Assembly: GCF_003931565.1 (NCBI RefSeq)
Contig: NZ_RRYI01000003.1
Location: 735,602-799,601, forward strand
DNA: 64,000 bases
DNA from: Caulobacter sp. 602-1
Lineage (GTDB): Bacteria; Pseudomonadota; Alphaproteobacteria; Caulobacterales; Caulobacteraceae
Direction: 5' to 3'
The number at the start of each line of letters is the position of its first letter. Positions within the stretch are counted from its first letter, which is position 1. The notes beneath the pieces are model-generated. The model was given only the letters and a program-made list of their open reading frames with translations, ran no database searches and was not told the origin of the DNA. This document shows, one piece after another, positions 31,897 through 42,089 of the stretch. The position numbers and the translations under genes were made by a program.

Positions 31897-33441
31897 CTAT
31901 TTAGCGGCGCGCGAGCCACTTGCCAAGCGCCGTCTTGCACCAGAATTGCGGCGGGGCGCCGGACCGCCTTCCGGCGGGTCGGAAATCGGCGGGGCGTCGA
32001 ACACGCCGGGGTCGTCCGGGACGGGCATCAGGGCGCCGCCGGTCTCGGCCGCGCGGATGAACGGCGTCGACGCCGCGTAGTCAGCATAGGCCGAGGGCAG
32101 CTCGGGCAGGTCGCTCATCGTCCGCTCGCGGCGTTCGTGGCGCGGATGGATCAATTGACCGGTCTCGCCGTAGCTGCCGACCAGCCTGGCCCAGTCCTCC
32201 GGGCGATAGGCGAAGGCGCGGCCCTCGGGGTCGAGGTCGGACCAGTCCGGCTCCTGCGGCGCCTCGACGCCGCGGGCGATCCAGGCGCGGGCCTCGTCGG
32301 CCTCGCCGTTGGCGGCGGCGACGCGGGCCATCAGGCCGGCGAAACGAGCGGTCGGAGCCTCGGCGTCCAGCAGGCGGGCGGCGGCGCGGGCGGCGACGGG
32401 GTCACCGCCGATCAGGGCGCTCTCGACGCGCAGGATACGGCTCTCGCGCGGCTCGGGCTTCATCGCGGCCAGGGCGGCCAGGCGCTGGCCGCGGGCCTTG
32501 GGAGTCTCGTTGGTCTTCAGGTCGCGATAGGCCAGCCACAGCGCCGGATGCGGCTCCGCCTTCCAGGCCGTCTCGATCAGTTGGCCGGCCTTGGCGACCT
32601 TGCCGTCGTCGGCCAGCAGGCGGGCGGCCATCACCACGCCGGGGGCGAAGTCGGGCTTCAGCTTCACCGACTGGGTGGCGAAGTCCAGCGCCTGGGCGCG
32701 GGCCTTGGGCTCGGGGCTATCTTCCAGACTGGCGGCCGAAGCGGCCAGAAGCGCGGCGCGGCTGCGGTCGGCGACGACCGGCGAGACGATCTTGCGCTCC
32801 AGGGCGCCCTGGACGAGATCCAGCGCCGCGGCCCAGTCGCCGACCTCCAGCCGAGCCTCCAGCAGGGCGCGCCAGGCCCAGCGGGCGGTGCGCGTGAGGC
32901 CGTAGGCCGTCTCGGCGTGACGAATGGCCGTGAGGCGGTCGCCCTCGGCCTGGGCCGCCAGCATCAGGCCGCGCAGACCGGCCAGGCGCATCTCGGGGAA
33001 GCCGAGCATGGCGTTGTAGGCGTTCTTGGCCGCGGTGAGGTCGCCAGCCGCCTCCGCCGCCTGGGCCGCCAGCACGCGGACCAGGGCCGGGGCGTCCTCG
33101 GCCAGTTCGGCCGACTTCTGGGCCAGGCGGCGGGCCTCTGAGCCGTCGCCGGCGGCGACCGCCAGGAAACCGCGCGACAGGGCCTCGATCGCCGACTTGC
33201 GCTTGGCCTCCGCGCGAGCGCGGGCGGCGCGGCGGGGGGCCTCGACAATCCAGATCACGCCGCGCCACAGCAGGGTGAAGGCCAAAGCCGAGAATAGGGT
33301 CAGCAGGGCCGCGGCGGCGGCGGTCATCTCGATCCGCCAGCCCATCCAGTCCAGCGCGGCGCGGCCCGGCTCGCCGGTCAGGGCCAGAACGGTGACCGCG
33401 ACGGCGGCGACCAGGAAGAGAGCGAAGGCGACGCGGGTCAT
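31897..33441 (-). CDS. hemY: HemY-type membrane TPR protein of the heme operon
   Basis: A 514-residue protein with two N-terminal membrane helices (VAFALFLVAAVAVTVLALTG and TAAAAALLTLFSALAFTLLW), then an alanine-rich helical domain of TPR-like repeats (about 85-400), as in HemY_N proteins. This is the proteobacterial HemY, not the Bacillus protoporphyrinogen oxidase. Its role is thought to be organising late heme synthesis at the membrane. ATG 33441 overlaps the mic60 stop (ATGA), which decides the start. The C-terminal 100 residues are proline/arginine rich and probably disordered. Confidence 0.85.
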   Translation of the reverse strand: MTRVAFALFLVAAVAVTVLALTGEPGRAALDWMGWRIEMTAAAAALLTLFSALAFTLLWRGVIWIVEAPRRAARARAEAKRKSAIEALSRGFLAVAAGDGSEARRLAQKSAELAEDAPALVRVLAAQAAEAAGDLTAAKNAYNAMLGFPEMRLAGLRGLMLAAQAEGDRLTAIRHAETAYGLTRTARWAWRALLEARLEVGDWAAALDLVQGALERKIVSPVVADRSRAALLAASAASLEDSPEPKARAQALDFATQSVKLKPDFAPGVVMAARLLADDGKVAKAGQLIETAWKAEPHPALWLAYRDLKTNETPKARGQRLAALAAMKPEPRESRILRVESALIGGDPVAARAAARLLDAEAPTARFAGLMARVAAANGEADEARAWIARGVEAPQEPDWSDLDPEGRAFAYRPEDWARLVGSYGETGQLIHPRHERRERTMSDLPELPSAYADYAASTPFIRAAETGGALMPVPDDPGVFDAPPISDPPEGGPAPRRNSGARRRLASGSRAAK

Positions 33442-34340
33442 GGCTGCCCCTGGGGGCCCATCCCCGTGACACGAGACAGGTCGGTCAGGGCGTCGGCGCG
33501 AATGGCGGCGACGTGTCGGTCGATCTCGATGCGGCGGTTGGCGGCGTTGATCCACGGGGCCAGCACGACGCGGGCGGCGTCGGGCAGCGGGTCCAGCGCC
33601 TGGACCGCGCCCTCGACATCGCCGTCGTCCAGCAGGGCCTGGGCGCGGGCCAGCATGGCGTCGGGCGTCGAGCCGGTCGTCGAGCCGACATGACGGATCG
33701 AGACGATGCTGGAGAGGGCGTAGCGGATGCGCGAGAACAGATCGGCGTCCGGTCCGGGATCGCGCGAGGCGCTGGCGGCGCGGCCGGCCAGGGCCCCGAA
33801 CTGCACGGCCAGTCCGGCGCGGGTCGGGGCGCCCTTGTCGGCCAGCTCGCTAAGCGCCCGCAGGTCGGGCGAGGGCGGCAACACCCGCTGCAAGCCGGCC
33901 AGTTCCTGGCCGAATGGTCGCGAGGTCTCGGTGGCCTCCGCGAGCGCGGAAACCGCCAAGGCGGCGGTCGCCGCCTCGGTCACGCCCCTTTGGCTGGATT
34001 CTAGGGCGGCGATTCGGCCGTCCAGGCGCTCGAGATCGGCGGCCGGCGGGCCCGGGGCGCTGGTCCCGCCGTCGACCGGCAGGGCCGAGCCTATGGCGAC
34101 GCGATCGACCACCGCGCGCGGACTGGGCGCGGCCGAGACTTCGCCGCCGATCGGCGCGGCCTTGGACTTGAACAGGGTGGGACCGTAGTGCGCGACACCG
34201 GCGCCGAGGGCGATGCAGAGCACGCAGAGGATCAACCAGATCCAGACGCCGGGTCCCATCACGCGGCGGCGGGCATATAGCGCCGGGTCGCTGGGGGCGA
34301 CGATTTCAGCGGGATCGGGAGCGGCGTTCATGAGGTCCAT
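33438..34340 (-). CDS. mitofilin/Mic60-like inner membrane protein
   Basis: The 300-residue protein has a cytosolic N-terminus with RRRVMG, one membrane helix (VWIWLILCVLCIALGAGVAH), a proline/serine-rich stretch, a coiled-coil-like segment (DLERLDGRIAALESSQRG) and a C-terminal helical mitofilin-type domain with amphipathic helices (DVEGAVQALDPLPDAARVVL, ANRRIEIDRHVAAI). Alphaproteobacterial Mic60 homologues shape inner membranes and are found beside heme genes, as here between hemD and hemY. It overlaps hemY by 4 bases. A second ATG at 34331 is an alternative start. Confidence 0.75.
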   Translation of the reverse strand: MDLMNAAPDPAEIVAPSDPALYARRRVMGPGVWIWLILCVLCIALGAGVAHYGPTLFKSKAAPIGGEVSAAPSPRAVVDRVAIGSALPVDGGTSAPGPPAADLERLDGRIAALESSQRGVTEAATAALAVSALAEATETSRPFGQELAGLQRVLPPSPDLRALSELADKGAPTRAGLAVQFGALAGRAASASRDPGPDADLFSRIRYALSSIVSIRHVGSTTGSTPDAMLARAQALLDDGDVEGAVQALDPLPDAARVVLAPWINAANRRIEIDRHVAAIRADALTDLSRVTGMGPQGQP

Positions 34341-34376
34341 TCGTGCCCCAGGCCGCGATGCTTCGCAACGTCGTGC

Positions 34377-35063
34377 TTAGCTATTGAGCAGGTCCAGGAG
34401 GGCGGATTCGTCCGGACGCGGCGCGAAGGTCACAGACCCGGGTTCGGCGATGTCGCGCAGAGGGGCGGCGACGGCCTCTGAGAGACACAGGAATCGCGCG
34501 GTCGGCGCGGGTCGCTGGCGCAGGATCGCCGCCAGGACGCGGGCCGCGCGGGGCGAGTGCAACAGGACCGCCGCTGGCGCGTCCAACCGCGCCAGGGTGT
34601 CCTCGGACGGAGCCCGCTCGAGCGTCTCGTAGACGGCAACGCCCGTGGCCATCAGCCCGCGGCCGCGCAGCATGCCGACGAGATCGCCGGCCGGCTCCCT
34701 GGCCCCAGCCCACAGCACCGATCCGTGAGCCCCGGCGGCGATCAGCGCGCAGAGATCCTCGACGTCCCCGTCGGCGCTGGAGACCGACGCGAAGCCCTCG
34801 CCCCGCGCCGCCTTGGCCGTGGCCCGGCCGACGGCGAACACCGGCAGGCCGCGTTCGTCCGACAGCCGCGCGAAGGCCTCGACCCCGTTCGCGCTGGTGA
34901 AGGCGAGGGCGGCGATGTGCGAGAGATCGAGCTGGACGTCCAGGCTCTCGACCGCCAGCAGGGGATCGACGATGGCCGTGAAGCCCAGGCCCCGAACACG
35001 CTCGGCGGTGGCCAGGGCGCCGGGACGGGCGCGGGTGATCCAGACCGGCGCGCCCACGGTCAT
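34377..35063 (-). CDS. hemD: uroporphyrinogen-III synthase
   Basis: A 228-residue HemD-family protein. Sequence conservation in this family is low; recognisable parts are WITRARPGALATAERVRGLG at the N-terminus, the AALAFTSANGVEAFARL block and VLLHSPRAARVLAAIL in the second lobe. It cyclises hydroxymethylbilane to uroporphyrinogen III. It follows hemC by four bases and precedes mic60 by 36 bases, so the assignment is firm from context. Confidence 0.88.
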   Translation of the reverse strand: MTVGAPVWITRARPGALATAERVRGLGFTAIVDPLLAVESLDVQLDLSHIAALAFTSANGVEAFARLSDERGLPVFAVGRATAKAARGEGFASVSSADGDVEDLCALIAAGAHGSVLWAGAREPAGDLVGMLRGRGLMATGVAVYETLERAPSEDTLARLDAPAAVLLHSPRAARVLAAILRQRPAPTARFLCLSEAVAAPLRDIAEPGSVTFAPRPDESALLDLLNS

Positions 35064-35067
35064 TCCG

Positions 35068-36036
35068 CTATTCCGGCTGCAGGATGGCGTCGCCGCCCTC
35101 GACGCGAACCTGTGCGCCTAGCTCCAGGCCCAGGGCGCGGGCCTCAACGATGTCGTCCGCCCCCGAGAGGGTGGTTTCGCCCCGCCGGCGGAACCGCTGG
35201 GCGCCGTCCGGGGTCAAGGCTTCGACGATCAGGGTCAGGCGCGAACCATCAAGCGCCGCGCGGGCGCCGATGGCCGTCCGGCATGAGCCTTCCAGGGCGT
35301 AGAGCGCCCCGCGCTCGGCGGCGACGGCGACGGTCGTCTCCCTGCAGCTGACGGCCTGAAGCCAGGGCGCATGGGCGTCTTCGAGGCGGGTCTCTATGAC
35401 GAGCGCGCCTTGGCCCGGGGCCGGCGGCGCGGCGTCCGGGTCGAGCCAGCTGCGGGTCAGGTGACCCAGGCCCAGACGGTTCAGGCCCGATTGAGCCAGC
35501 AGGATGGCGTCGGCCTCGCCGCGCTCCAGCTTGGCCAGGCGGGTGTCGACATTGCCGCGCAGCATGACGATCTCGAGATCGGGCCGCACATGCAGAGCCT
35601 GAGCCTGGCGACGCAGGGACGCGGTGCCCAGGCGCGCGCCCTTCGGCAGGTCTTCCAGCCGCTCGGCGACATGGCTGATGAAGGCGTCGCGCGGATCCTC
35701 GCGCTCGGGCGTCGCGGCGAGGATCAGGCCCGGCGGCAGCTCGGCCGGCATGTCCTTCAGCGAATGCACCGCACAGTCGATCCGACCGTCCAGCAGGGCC
35801 TCCTCGATCTCCTTGGTGAAGAGCCCCTTGCCGCCGATCTCCATCAGGCGGCGGTCCTGGATGCGGTCGCCGCTGGTGACGATCGGGATCAGCGGGGCGG
35901 CGGCCTCGATCTCTTCCTGGGAAGCGCCGACGGGGACGCCCAGCGCATGCGCGATCCGCGCCTGCATCAGCCCCGACTGGGCCAGGGAGAGCTTGGAGCC
36001 ACGCGCGCCGATACGGATGGGAGGTTGCCGGGACAC
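35068..36036 (-). CDS. hemC: hydroxymethylbilane synthase (porphobilinogen deaminase)
   Basis: The 322-residue enzyme has [31 protein letters not shown] and the dipyrromethane cofactor cysteine in [12 protein letters not shown]. It polymerises four porphobilinogen units into hydroxymethylbilane. The start is a GTG at 36036. It heads the heme operon hemC-hemD-mic60-hemY and diverges from tsaD, with 71 bases between starts that must carry both promoters. Confidence 0.94.
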   Translation of the reverse strand: MSRQPPIRIGARGSKLSLAQSGLMQARIAHALGVPVGASQEEIEAAAPLIPIVTSGDRIQDRRLMEIGGKGLFTKEIEEALLDGRIDCAVHSLKDMPAELPPGLILAATPEREDPRDAFISHVAERLEDLPKGARLGTASLRRQAQALHVRPDLEIVMLRGNVDTRLAKLERGEADAILLAQSGLNRLGLGHLTRSWLDPDAAPPAPGQGALVIETRLEDAHAPWLQAVSCRETTVAVAAERGALYALEGSCRTAIGARAALDGSRLTLIVEALTPDGAQRFRRRGETTLSGADDIVEARALGLELGAQVRVEGGDAILQPE

Positions 36037-36107
36037 GGTCGGAACGTTACCTGCGGAGACAAGATTTCATCTTCGCTGCTACAGGAGCGGCGGGAAGCCC
36101 GCAACGA

Positions 36108-37211
36108 ATGACTGTCCTTACGGATTCGACCCTCACCATCCTCGGCCTGGAAACCAGCTGCGACGAGACCGCGGCCTCGGTCGTGCGCCGCGCGCCGGAC
36201 GGGGCGGTGACGGTGCTGTCCTCGGTCATCGGCACCCAGTTCGAGCAACACGCTCCATTCGGCGGCGTGGTGCCCGAGATCGCCGCCCGCGCCCATGTGG
36301 AGTCGATCGACGCCATCGCCGCCGAGGCCATGCGCGCCTCGGGCCTTACCTTCGACGATCTCGACGGCGTGGCCGCCACGGCCGGGCCGGGCCTGGTCGG
36401 CGGGGTCATGGTCGGTCTGGCGTTCGGCAAGGCCGTGTCGCTGGCGTGCGGCGTGCCGCTCGTCGCCGTCAACCATCTGGAAGGTCACGCGGTCTCGGCC
36501 CGCCTGGGCGCCGCCATCGCCTATCCGTTCCTGCTGCTGCTGGTCTCGGGCGGGCACTGCCAGTTGCTGGAGGTCTCCGGCGTCGGAGCCTGCAAGCGCC
36601 TGGGCACCACGATCGACGACGCTGCCGGCGAGGCCTTCGACAAGATCGCCAAGAGCCTGGGCCTGCCCTATCCAGGCGGTCCGGCGTTGGAAAAGCTGGC
36701 GGTCGGCGGCGACGCCACGCGCTACACGCTGCCCCGCGCACTGCTGGGCCGCAAGGACTGCGACTTCTCGTTCTCGGGCCTGAAGACCGCCGCCGCGCGA
36801 ATCGCCGAGACCCTGAACACCGACGACGAGCGCCGCGATCTGGCCGCCGCCGTCCAGGCCGCGATCGCCCGCCAACTGTCCGAGCGGGTCGACCGAGCCA
36901 TGAAGCTCTACAGGGACGGTCACAACGCGGACGACCTGCGTTTCGTCGTCGCCGGCGGTGTGGCCGCCAATGGCGCGGTGCGCGCGGCCCTGCTGGCCGA
37001 CTGCGAGAGGAACGGCTTTTCCTTCGCCGCACCGCCGCTAGCCTATTGCACCGACAACGCCGCCATGATCGCCCTGGCGGGGGCCGAGCGGCTGGCGCTG
37101 GGGATCTTCGACGACCTCGACGCGGTCGCCCGACCGCGCTGGCCGCTGGACGAGGCCGCGGCGCTGGCCAACCCCGCCAACGCCTACGGACGCAAGGGAG
37201 CCAAGGCATGA
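36108..37211 (+). CDS. tsaD: tRNA threonylcarbamoyladenosine transferase TsaD
   Basis: A 367-residue member of the Kae1/Qri7/YgjD family that completes t6A at position 37 of ANN-decoding tRNAs. It has [14 protein letters not shown], the metal-binding motif [13 protein letters not shown] and an ATP-binding [14 protein letters not shown], with [11 protein letters not shown] and [16 protein letters not shown] near the end. All expected blocks are present. The stop overlaps the gpsA start by four bases (ATGA), so they are co-translated. Confidence 0.95.
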   Translation: MTVLTDSTLTILGLETSCDETAASVVRRAPDGAVTVLSSVIGTQFEQHAPFGGVVPEIAARAHVESIDAIAAEAMRASGLTFDDLDGVAATAGPGLVGGVMVGLAFGKAVSLACGVPLVAVNHLEGHAVSARLGAAIAYPFLLLLVSGGHCQLLEVSGVGACKRLGTTIDDAAGEAFDKIAKSLGLPYPGGPALEKLAVGGDATRYTLPRALLGRKDCDFSFSGLKTAAARIAETLNTDDERRDLAAAVQAAIARQLSERVDRAMKLYRDGHNADDLRFVVAGGVAANGAVRAALLADCERNGFSFAAPPLAYCTDNAAMIALAGAERLALGIFDDLDAVARPRWPLDEAAALANPANAYGRKGAKA

Positions 37212-38203
37212 CCTTCAAGCACGTGGGCGTCATCGGTGCCGGCGCCTGGGGCACCGCCCTGGCCCAGGTCTGCGCCCGCGCCGGTCTCCAGGTCACCCTG
37301 CAGGCCCGCGAGCCGGAGGTCGTGACGGCCGTCAATGAGCGCCACGAGAACGTGGTGTTCCTGCCCGGTGTCGGGCTCGAACCCGGGATCACGGCCGTGA
37401 CGGAGCTGGCGGCCCTCGCCGACTGCGACCTGATCCTGGCCGTGGCCCCGGCCCAGCACCTGCGCGCCGCGCTGGCGGCCTTCGCCCCGCATCGGCAGGC
37501 CGGCGCGCCGATCGTGCTGTGCGCCAAGGGCGTCGAGCAGGGCACGCTGAAACTGATGACGGAGGTCGCCGCCGAGGCCCTGCCGGACGCGCCGATCGCC
37601 GTGCTGTCGGGTCCCAGCTTCGCCGGCGAAGTGGCCCGAAATCTTCCGGCCGCGGTCACCCTGGCCTGCGCGGACGAGGCTCTGGGCCGCGCCATCGCCG
37701 AGGCCATCGCCACCCCGACCTTCCGTCCCTATACGGCCAGCGACCTGATCGGCGCCGAGGCCGGAGGGGCGGTCAAGAACGTCCTGGCGATCGCCTGCGG
37801 CGTGGTCGAGGGCAAGGGCCTGGGTCGTAACGCCCACGCCTCGGTGATCACCCGCGGCTTCGCCGAGCTGACCCGCCTGGCTGTGGCCCTGGGCGCCAAG
37901 CCTGAGACCCTCTCGGGTCTGTGCGGTCTGGGCGACCTCGTCTTGACCTGCTCCAGCCCGCAATCGCGCAACATGAGCGTCGGCCTGGCGCTCGGCCAGG
38001 GCCTGACCCTGGAGCAAGCCCTGGCGGGCAAGGTGTCCGTAGCCGAAGGCGTCGCCTCGGCCCCGGCCGTCCGCGCCCTGGCCCGCAAGGTCGGGGTCGA
38101 GGTTCCGATCTGCGAGGCCGTCGCCGCCATCCTGGCTGGCGAGATCGGGGTCGACGCCGCCATAGCGCGCCTGCTGTCGCGCCCTCTCAAATCCGAAGCC
38201 TAG
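37208..38203 (+). CDS. gpsA: glycerol-3-phosphate dehydrogenase [NAD(P)+]
   Basis: The 331-residue protein starts with the Rossmann motif [20 protein letters not shown]. It contains [20 protein letters not shown], the catalytic lysine in [13 protein letters not shown], and [19 protein letters not shown]. It reduces dihydroxyacetone phosphate to glycerol 3-phosphate for phospholipid synthesis. The ATG overlapping the tsaD stop fixes the start. It precedes a YciI-family gene by 18 bases. Confidence 0.95.
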   Translation: MTFKHVGVIGAGAWGTALAQVCARAGLQVTLQAREPEVVTAVNERHENVVFLPGVGLEPGITAVTELAALADCDLILAVAPAQHLRAALAAFAPHRQAGAPIVLCAKGVEQGTLKLMTEVAAEALPDAPIAVLSGPSFAGEVARNLPAAVTLACADEALGRAIAEAIATPTFRPYTASDLIGAEAGGAVKNVLAIACGVVEGKGLGRNAHASVITRGFAELTRLAVALGAKPETLSGLCGLGDLVLTCSSPQSRNMSVGLALGQGLTLEQALAGKVSVAEGVASAPAVRALARKVGVEVPICEAVAAILAGEIGVDAAIARLLSRPLKSEA

Positions 38204-38221
38204 TCAGTAAGGAACGACCGC

Positions 38222-38503
38222 ATGGCCCTCTTCGCCATCATCTGCAAGGACAAGCCCGGCGCGCTTGAAACCCGCCTGACGACCCGCCCGACACACCTGG
38301 ACTATCTGAACCAGTCCCAGGGCCTGAAGCTGGCGGGCGCTCTGCTGGGCGACGACGGCGATCCGATCGGCTCTCTGCTGATCGTCGAGGCCGAGGACCT
38401 GGCCGCCGCCCAGGCCCAGGCGGACAATGACCCGTTCACCGCCGCCGGCGTGTTCGAAAGCGTCGAGGTTCGTCCCTGGCGCGTGGCGATCGGCTCGCTC
38501 TGA
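38222..38503 (+). CDS. YciI-family protein
   Basis: A 93-residue protein matching the YciI fold: FAIICKDKPGALE at the N-terminus, RPTHLDYLNQSQ with the conserved histidine and aspartate, GSLLIVEAEDLAAAQAQADN and DPFTAAGVFESVEVRPWRV at the end. The family's putative active site His-Asp pair is retained. Biochemical function is unknown in most members. It follows gpsA by 18 bases in the same operon. Confidence 0.88.
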   Translation: MALFAIICKDKPGALETRLTTRPTHLDYLNQSQGLKLAGALLGDDGDPIGSLLIVEAEDLAAAQAQADNDPFTAAGVFESVEVRPWRVAIGSL

Positions 38504-38507
38504 TCCC

Positions 38508-38873
38508 TTGCGAACGGACCCGGACAATGCCGCCCGCCCCGCGCCCGGGACGGTGCTCTGCGCGCTGGACGAGATCCCCTCGCCGGGCGCGAAGGGCTTC
38601 CGCTGGCGCGAGGGCGACGCGATGTTCGCCGGGTTCGTGGTCCGCAAGGACGAACAGGTGGTCGGCTATCTGGACAGCTGCCCCCACGCCGGCTGGCCGC
38701 TGGCCGGCTTCGCGGGCCGCTACCTGACCCGCGAGAACGACCTGATCCTGTGCGCGGGCCACGCGGCCCTGTTCAAGATCGAGGACGGAGTCTGCGTGGC
38801 GGGCCCCTGTTCTGGCGACAAGCTGTTCCCCTGGCCGGTCGAGGTCCGCGAAGGCCAGATCATCGTCGCTTAA
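38508..38873 (+). CDS. Rieske [2Fe-2S] domain protein
   Basis: A small (about 121-residue) Rieske ferredoxin-like protein. The cluster ligands are visible as CPH (SCPHAGWPLAG) and CxxH (LCAGHAALF), 22 residues apart between motifs. It ends with LFPWPVEVREGQIIVA. The start is uncertain: no in-frame ATG precedes the domain, and TTG 38508, four bases after the yciI stop, or the later GTG in GTVLCALDE are the options. It probably transfers electrons to an unidentified oxygenase or reductase. Confidence 0.82.
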   Translation: MRTDPDNAARPAPGTVLCALDEIPSPGAKGFRWREGDAMFAGFVVRKDEQVVGYLDSCPHAGWPLAGFAGRYLTRENDLILCAGHAALFKIEDGVCVAGPCSGDKLFPWPVEVREGQIIVA

Positions 38874-38918
38874 GACCTTTCCCGTACGGTCCCGCCAAAG
38901 ATCGCGAGGAACCGGACC

Positions 38919-39695
38919 ATGACCGCCGCCGACATGCACTTCGACGCCGAGACGGTCACCCACCGCGCCGGGCTCGCCAAGCTGCGCTCGCTGACCAAGA
39001 TCAATCCGCGCCTGGCCTCGAACCTGGCCAGGACCATGCTGGGCGGCCAGCGCGACCCGGCCGTGGTCGACGCGTTCAACGCCCACGCCGAACAGGCGGG
39101 CTTCGAGTTCACCTCGACCTGGGCCAGCAACAACATCCCGTTCGTGACCCCGCTGCTGCGCGATTTCGCGGCCAAGCGCCCCGAGGGCGAGACGATCCGC
39201 TATATGGAGATCGGCGCCTATGAGGGCCGCAACCTCGCCTTCATGGACTGGCTGCTGCCGCAACGCCTGGCGGTCACCGTCATCGACCCCTGGTTCGACG
39301 AGGCCCTGAACCCGGAAGAGAAGTACCACGCCGTCGAGCCGCGCTTCGCCCGCAACATGGCCAAATGCGGCTTCAAGAGCCTCGACACCCACAAGGGCTT
39401 TTCCACCTACATCCTGCCCCAGATGCTGGAGCGGAACGAACAGTTCGACCTGATCTATGTCGACGGCAGCCACACGGCCCTGGCCGTGCTGATCGATCTC
39501 TGCTTCTGCGCCAGCCTGCTGAGCGTCGGCGGGATGATGGTGCTGGACGATTACTGGCACGACATCAGCGAGATCGGCGGACCGGGCGTGAAGCAGGCCG
39601 TCGATCAGTTCCACGCCGCCTTTGGCCGCTATTTCGAGGTCGCCGCCGTCTATCGGCAGGTCGCCCTGGTCAAGACCGCCGAGATCCCGCGCTAG
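38919..39695 (+). CDS. SAM-dependent methyltransferase-like protein (Methyltransf_24 type)
   Basis: The 258-residue protein has a class I methyltransferase core: YMEIGAYEGRNLAFMDWLL as motif I, VTVIDPWFDE after it, FDLIYVDGSHTALAVLIDL and GGMMVLDDYWHDISEIGGPG. The IYVDGSH pattern is typical of the Methyltransf_24 group, often linked to sugar or lipid modification. The substrate is unknown. GAGGA lies eight bases before the ATG. It follows the Rieske gene by 45 bases. Confidence 0.8.
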   Translation: MTAADMHFDAETVTHRAGLAKLRSLTKINPRLASNLARTMLGGQRDPAVVDAFNAHAEQAGFEFTSTWASNNIPFVTPLLRDFAAKRPEGETIRYMEIGAYEGRNLAFMDWLLPQRLAVTVIDPWFDEALNPEEKYHAVEPRFARNMAKCGFKSLDTHKGFSTYILPQMLERNEQFDLIYVDGSHTALAVLIDLCFCASLLSVGGMMVLDDYWHDISEIGGPGVKQAVDQFHAAFGRYFEVAAVYRQVALVKTAEIPR

Positions 39696-39813
39696 ATATC
39701 ACTGATACGCGACATTATGTCGCCGGCCCGACCTCGCCAAGGTTAAGGACCGCTAGATATCTGTCCCCGCATCCTGCCTCGCGAAATCGCGATCGTCGTG
39801 GGGAGATATCGAT

Positions 39814-41613
39814 ATGGCGTCCTTGGGTCAGAAGGTCATGGGAGCGGCCGCCGGCGCGGCGCTGCTGTGCGCGGCCACGGCCGGCACGGGCTTCTGGGTG
39901 GCGATAAGCCTCGACTCGGCCCTCACCCGCTCCGAGACCTCCGCCAAGATCCTGCGGCTGCACATGCATGCCGACATGATGCACGACGCCCTGCGCGCGG
40001 ACGTCATGGGCGGGATCATGTCCTCCGACCCGGCTCTGGGCGTCGACCTGAAGGCCGTCCGCGCGGATCTCACCGAGCACATCCAGGCGTTCAAGACCGA
40101 CATCGCCATGAGCGCCCAGCTGGCCCGCGATCCGGCGGTCAAGGCCGCCCTCGCGGATGTCGAGACCCCCTTGACGACCTACATCGCCTCGGCCGACGCG
40201 ATCGTCGGCCAGGCCGGCGCCGACGCGGCCGGCGCGCGCGCCGGACTACCCGGCTTCTCCAGGCAGTTCTCCGCCCTCGAGACCAAGATGGAAGAGGCCT
40301 CGACCAAGATCGAGGCCGCCGCCACCCGCGACGCCAAGGCCGCCAAGACGATGAGCCTGCTGGGCCAGCTGGTGATGGGCGCGCTGCTGCTGATCGCCGC
40401 CGCCTTCGCCGCCATCCTGATGATCGCCGCCAAGAAAGGTCTGGTCGCGCCTCTGGTCGAGATTACCCGCGCCCTGCGCCGTCTGGCGGCCGGCGACCTT
40501 TCGGTGAAGCTGCCCGAAATGCGCGGCCGGGACGAGATCGGCCAGATGGCCGAGGCCCTTCAGACCTTCCACGAAACCGTCGAGGCCCGCCGCAAGGAGC
40601 TGGAAGCCGCCGACGTCCGCGACGCTCTGGAAATCGAGCGCGCCGAAGCCGAAGCGCGCCGCGACGAGGCCGAAGCCACCCAGAAGGCCGTGGTCGAGAG
40701 CCTGGCCAGCGCGTTGAGGTCGATGTCGGAGGGCGACCTGACCCAGCGGCTGGAGCGTCCGTTTCCGGCCGGCTACGAGCGGTTACGGGTCGATTTCAAC
40801 ATCGCCGTCGAGAAGCTGTCGGGCGTGATCGCGGCGGCCCTGGAAGCCACCGGCATGATCCACGGCGGCGCGCGGGAGATCACCGACGCGGCCGACGACC
40901 TGTCCCGCCGGACCGAGCAGCAGGCCGCCAGCCTGGAAGAAACGGCCGCCGCCCTCGACGAGATCACCTCCACCGTGCGCCAGACCGCCGAGGGCGCCGA
41001 CCGCGCCCGCGCCGTAGTCCAGCGCGCCCGGGAGGCGGCCGGGGCCAGCGGCGACATCGTCGACCAGGCCGTCGGAGCCATGGGCGCGATCGAGAAGTCC
41101 TCCAGCCAGATCGGCCAGATCATCGGGGTGATCGACGAGATCGCCTTCCAGACCAACCTTCTGGCCCTGAACGCCGGCGTCGAGGCCGCGCGCGCGGGCG
41201 AAGCCGGTCGCGGCTTCGCGGTCGTCGCCCAAGAAGTGCGGGCCCTGGCTCAACGCTCGGCCGACGCCGCCAAGGAGATCAAGAGCCTGATCGCCGCCAG
41301 CGCCGCCGAGGTCGATCAGGGCGTCGACTTCGTCGGCAAGGCCGGCGAGGCCCTGCGCGCCATCGCGGCCGAGGTCGAGCAGATCGACGGCCTGGTTCGC
41401 GCCATCGCCGCCTCGGCTCAGGAACAGGCCCGGGGCCTGGCGGAGGTCAACGGGGCCGTGAACCAGATGGATCAGGTGACCCAGCAGAACGCGGCCATGG
41501 TGGAAGAGACGACGGCGGCTAGCCACGCGCTGTCGCAGGAAGCCACGCGCCTGACGCAGCGGATGGGCGAACTCCGGATCGCGGATGAGACGGCGCGGCG
41601 TCGGGCGGCTTAG
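39814..41613 (+). CDS. methyl-accepting chemotaxis protein
   Basis: The 599-residue receptor has an N-terminal membrane helix ([20 protein letters not shown]), a periplasmic helical sensor of about 150 residues, a second helix ([20 protein letters not shown]), two HAMP domains ([20 protein letters not shown] and [15 protein letters not shown]) and a signalling domain with the conserved hairpin tip [20 protein letters not shown]. No C-terminal NWETF-type pentapeptide is present, so CheR docking is not expected. GGGGAG is at good distance before the ATG. The ligand is unknown. Its stop overlaps moaC by four bases. Confidence 0.95.
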   Translation: MASLGQKVMGAAAGAALLCAATAGTGFWVAISLDSALTRSETSAKILRLHMHADMMHDALRADVMGGIMSSDPALGVDLKAVRADLTEHIQAFKTDIAMSAQLARDPAVKAALADVETPLTTYIASADAIVGQAGADAAGARAGLPGFSRQFSALETKMEEASTKIEAAATRDAKAAKTMSLLGQLVMGALLLIAAAFAAILMIAAKKGLVAPLVEITRALRRLAAGDLSVKLPEMRGRDEIGQMAEALQTFHETVEARRKELEAADVRDALEIERAEAEARRDEAEATQKAVVESLASALRSMSEGDLTQRLERPFPAGYERLRVDFNIAVEKLSGVIAAALEATGMIHGGAREITDAADDLSRRTEQQAASLEETAAALDEITSTVRQTAEGADRARAVVQRAREAAGASGDIVDQAVGAMGAIEKSSSQIGQIIGVIDEIAFQTNLLALNAGVEAARAGEAGRGFAVVAQEVRALAQRSADAAKEIKSLIAASAAEVDQGVDFVGKAGEALRAIAAEVEQIDGLVRAIAASAQEQARGLAEVNGAVNQMDQVTQQNAAMVEETTAASHALSQEATRLTQRMGELRIADETARRRAA

Positions 41614-42089
41614 GCCGGCGAGTCCGCCGCCCAGTCTCCCGACTTGCCGCCGGTCTTTTCAAGCAGTCGCACGGCCTCGATGACCATGCCCTTCTCGGCG
41701 GCCTTCAGCATGTCGTAGATCGTCAGGCAGGCCACCGACGCCGCCGTCAGGGCTTCCATCTCGACGCCCGTCGGTCCCGTGGTCTTGACCCGCGCCGTCA
41801 CCGACAGCCCGCCTTCGGCCGGTTCGACCTCGACCACCACCTTCGACAGCGCCAGCGGATGGCACAGCGGTATCAGGTCCGAGGTCTTCTTCGCGGCCAT
41901 CACGCCGGCCAGCTCGGCCACCGCGCGGACGTCGCCCTTGCGGCCCGAGCCCGACACCGCCAGGGCCAGGGTCTCGGCGCGCATCCGCACGAAACCGCTC
42001 GCCACCGCCTCGCGCGCCGTCGCCGGCTTGTCGGAGACGTCGACCATGCGGGCTCGGCCCTGCTCGTCGATGTGGGTGAGCTTGCTCAC
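41610..42089 (-). CDS. moaC: cyclic pyranopterin monophosphate synthase MoaC
   Basis: The 159-residue protein contains [39 protein letters not shown] and the [20 protein letters not shown] block typical of MoaC. With MoaA it converts GTP to cyclic pyranopterin monophosphate, the first molybdenum cofactor intermediate. The start is GTG 42089, overlapping the moaB stop (GTGA). It is the last gene of moaA-moaD-moaE-moaB-moaC. Confidence 0.95.
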   Translation of the reverse strand: MSKLTHIDEQGRARMVDVSDKPATAREAVASGFVRMRAETLALAVSGSGRKGDVRAVAELAGVMAAKKTSDLIPLCHPLALSKVVVEVEPAEGGLSVTARVKTTGPTGVEMEALTAASVACLTIYDMLKAAEKGMVIEAVRLLEKTGGKSGDWAADSPA

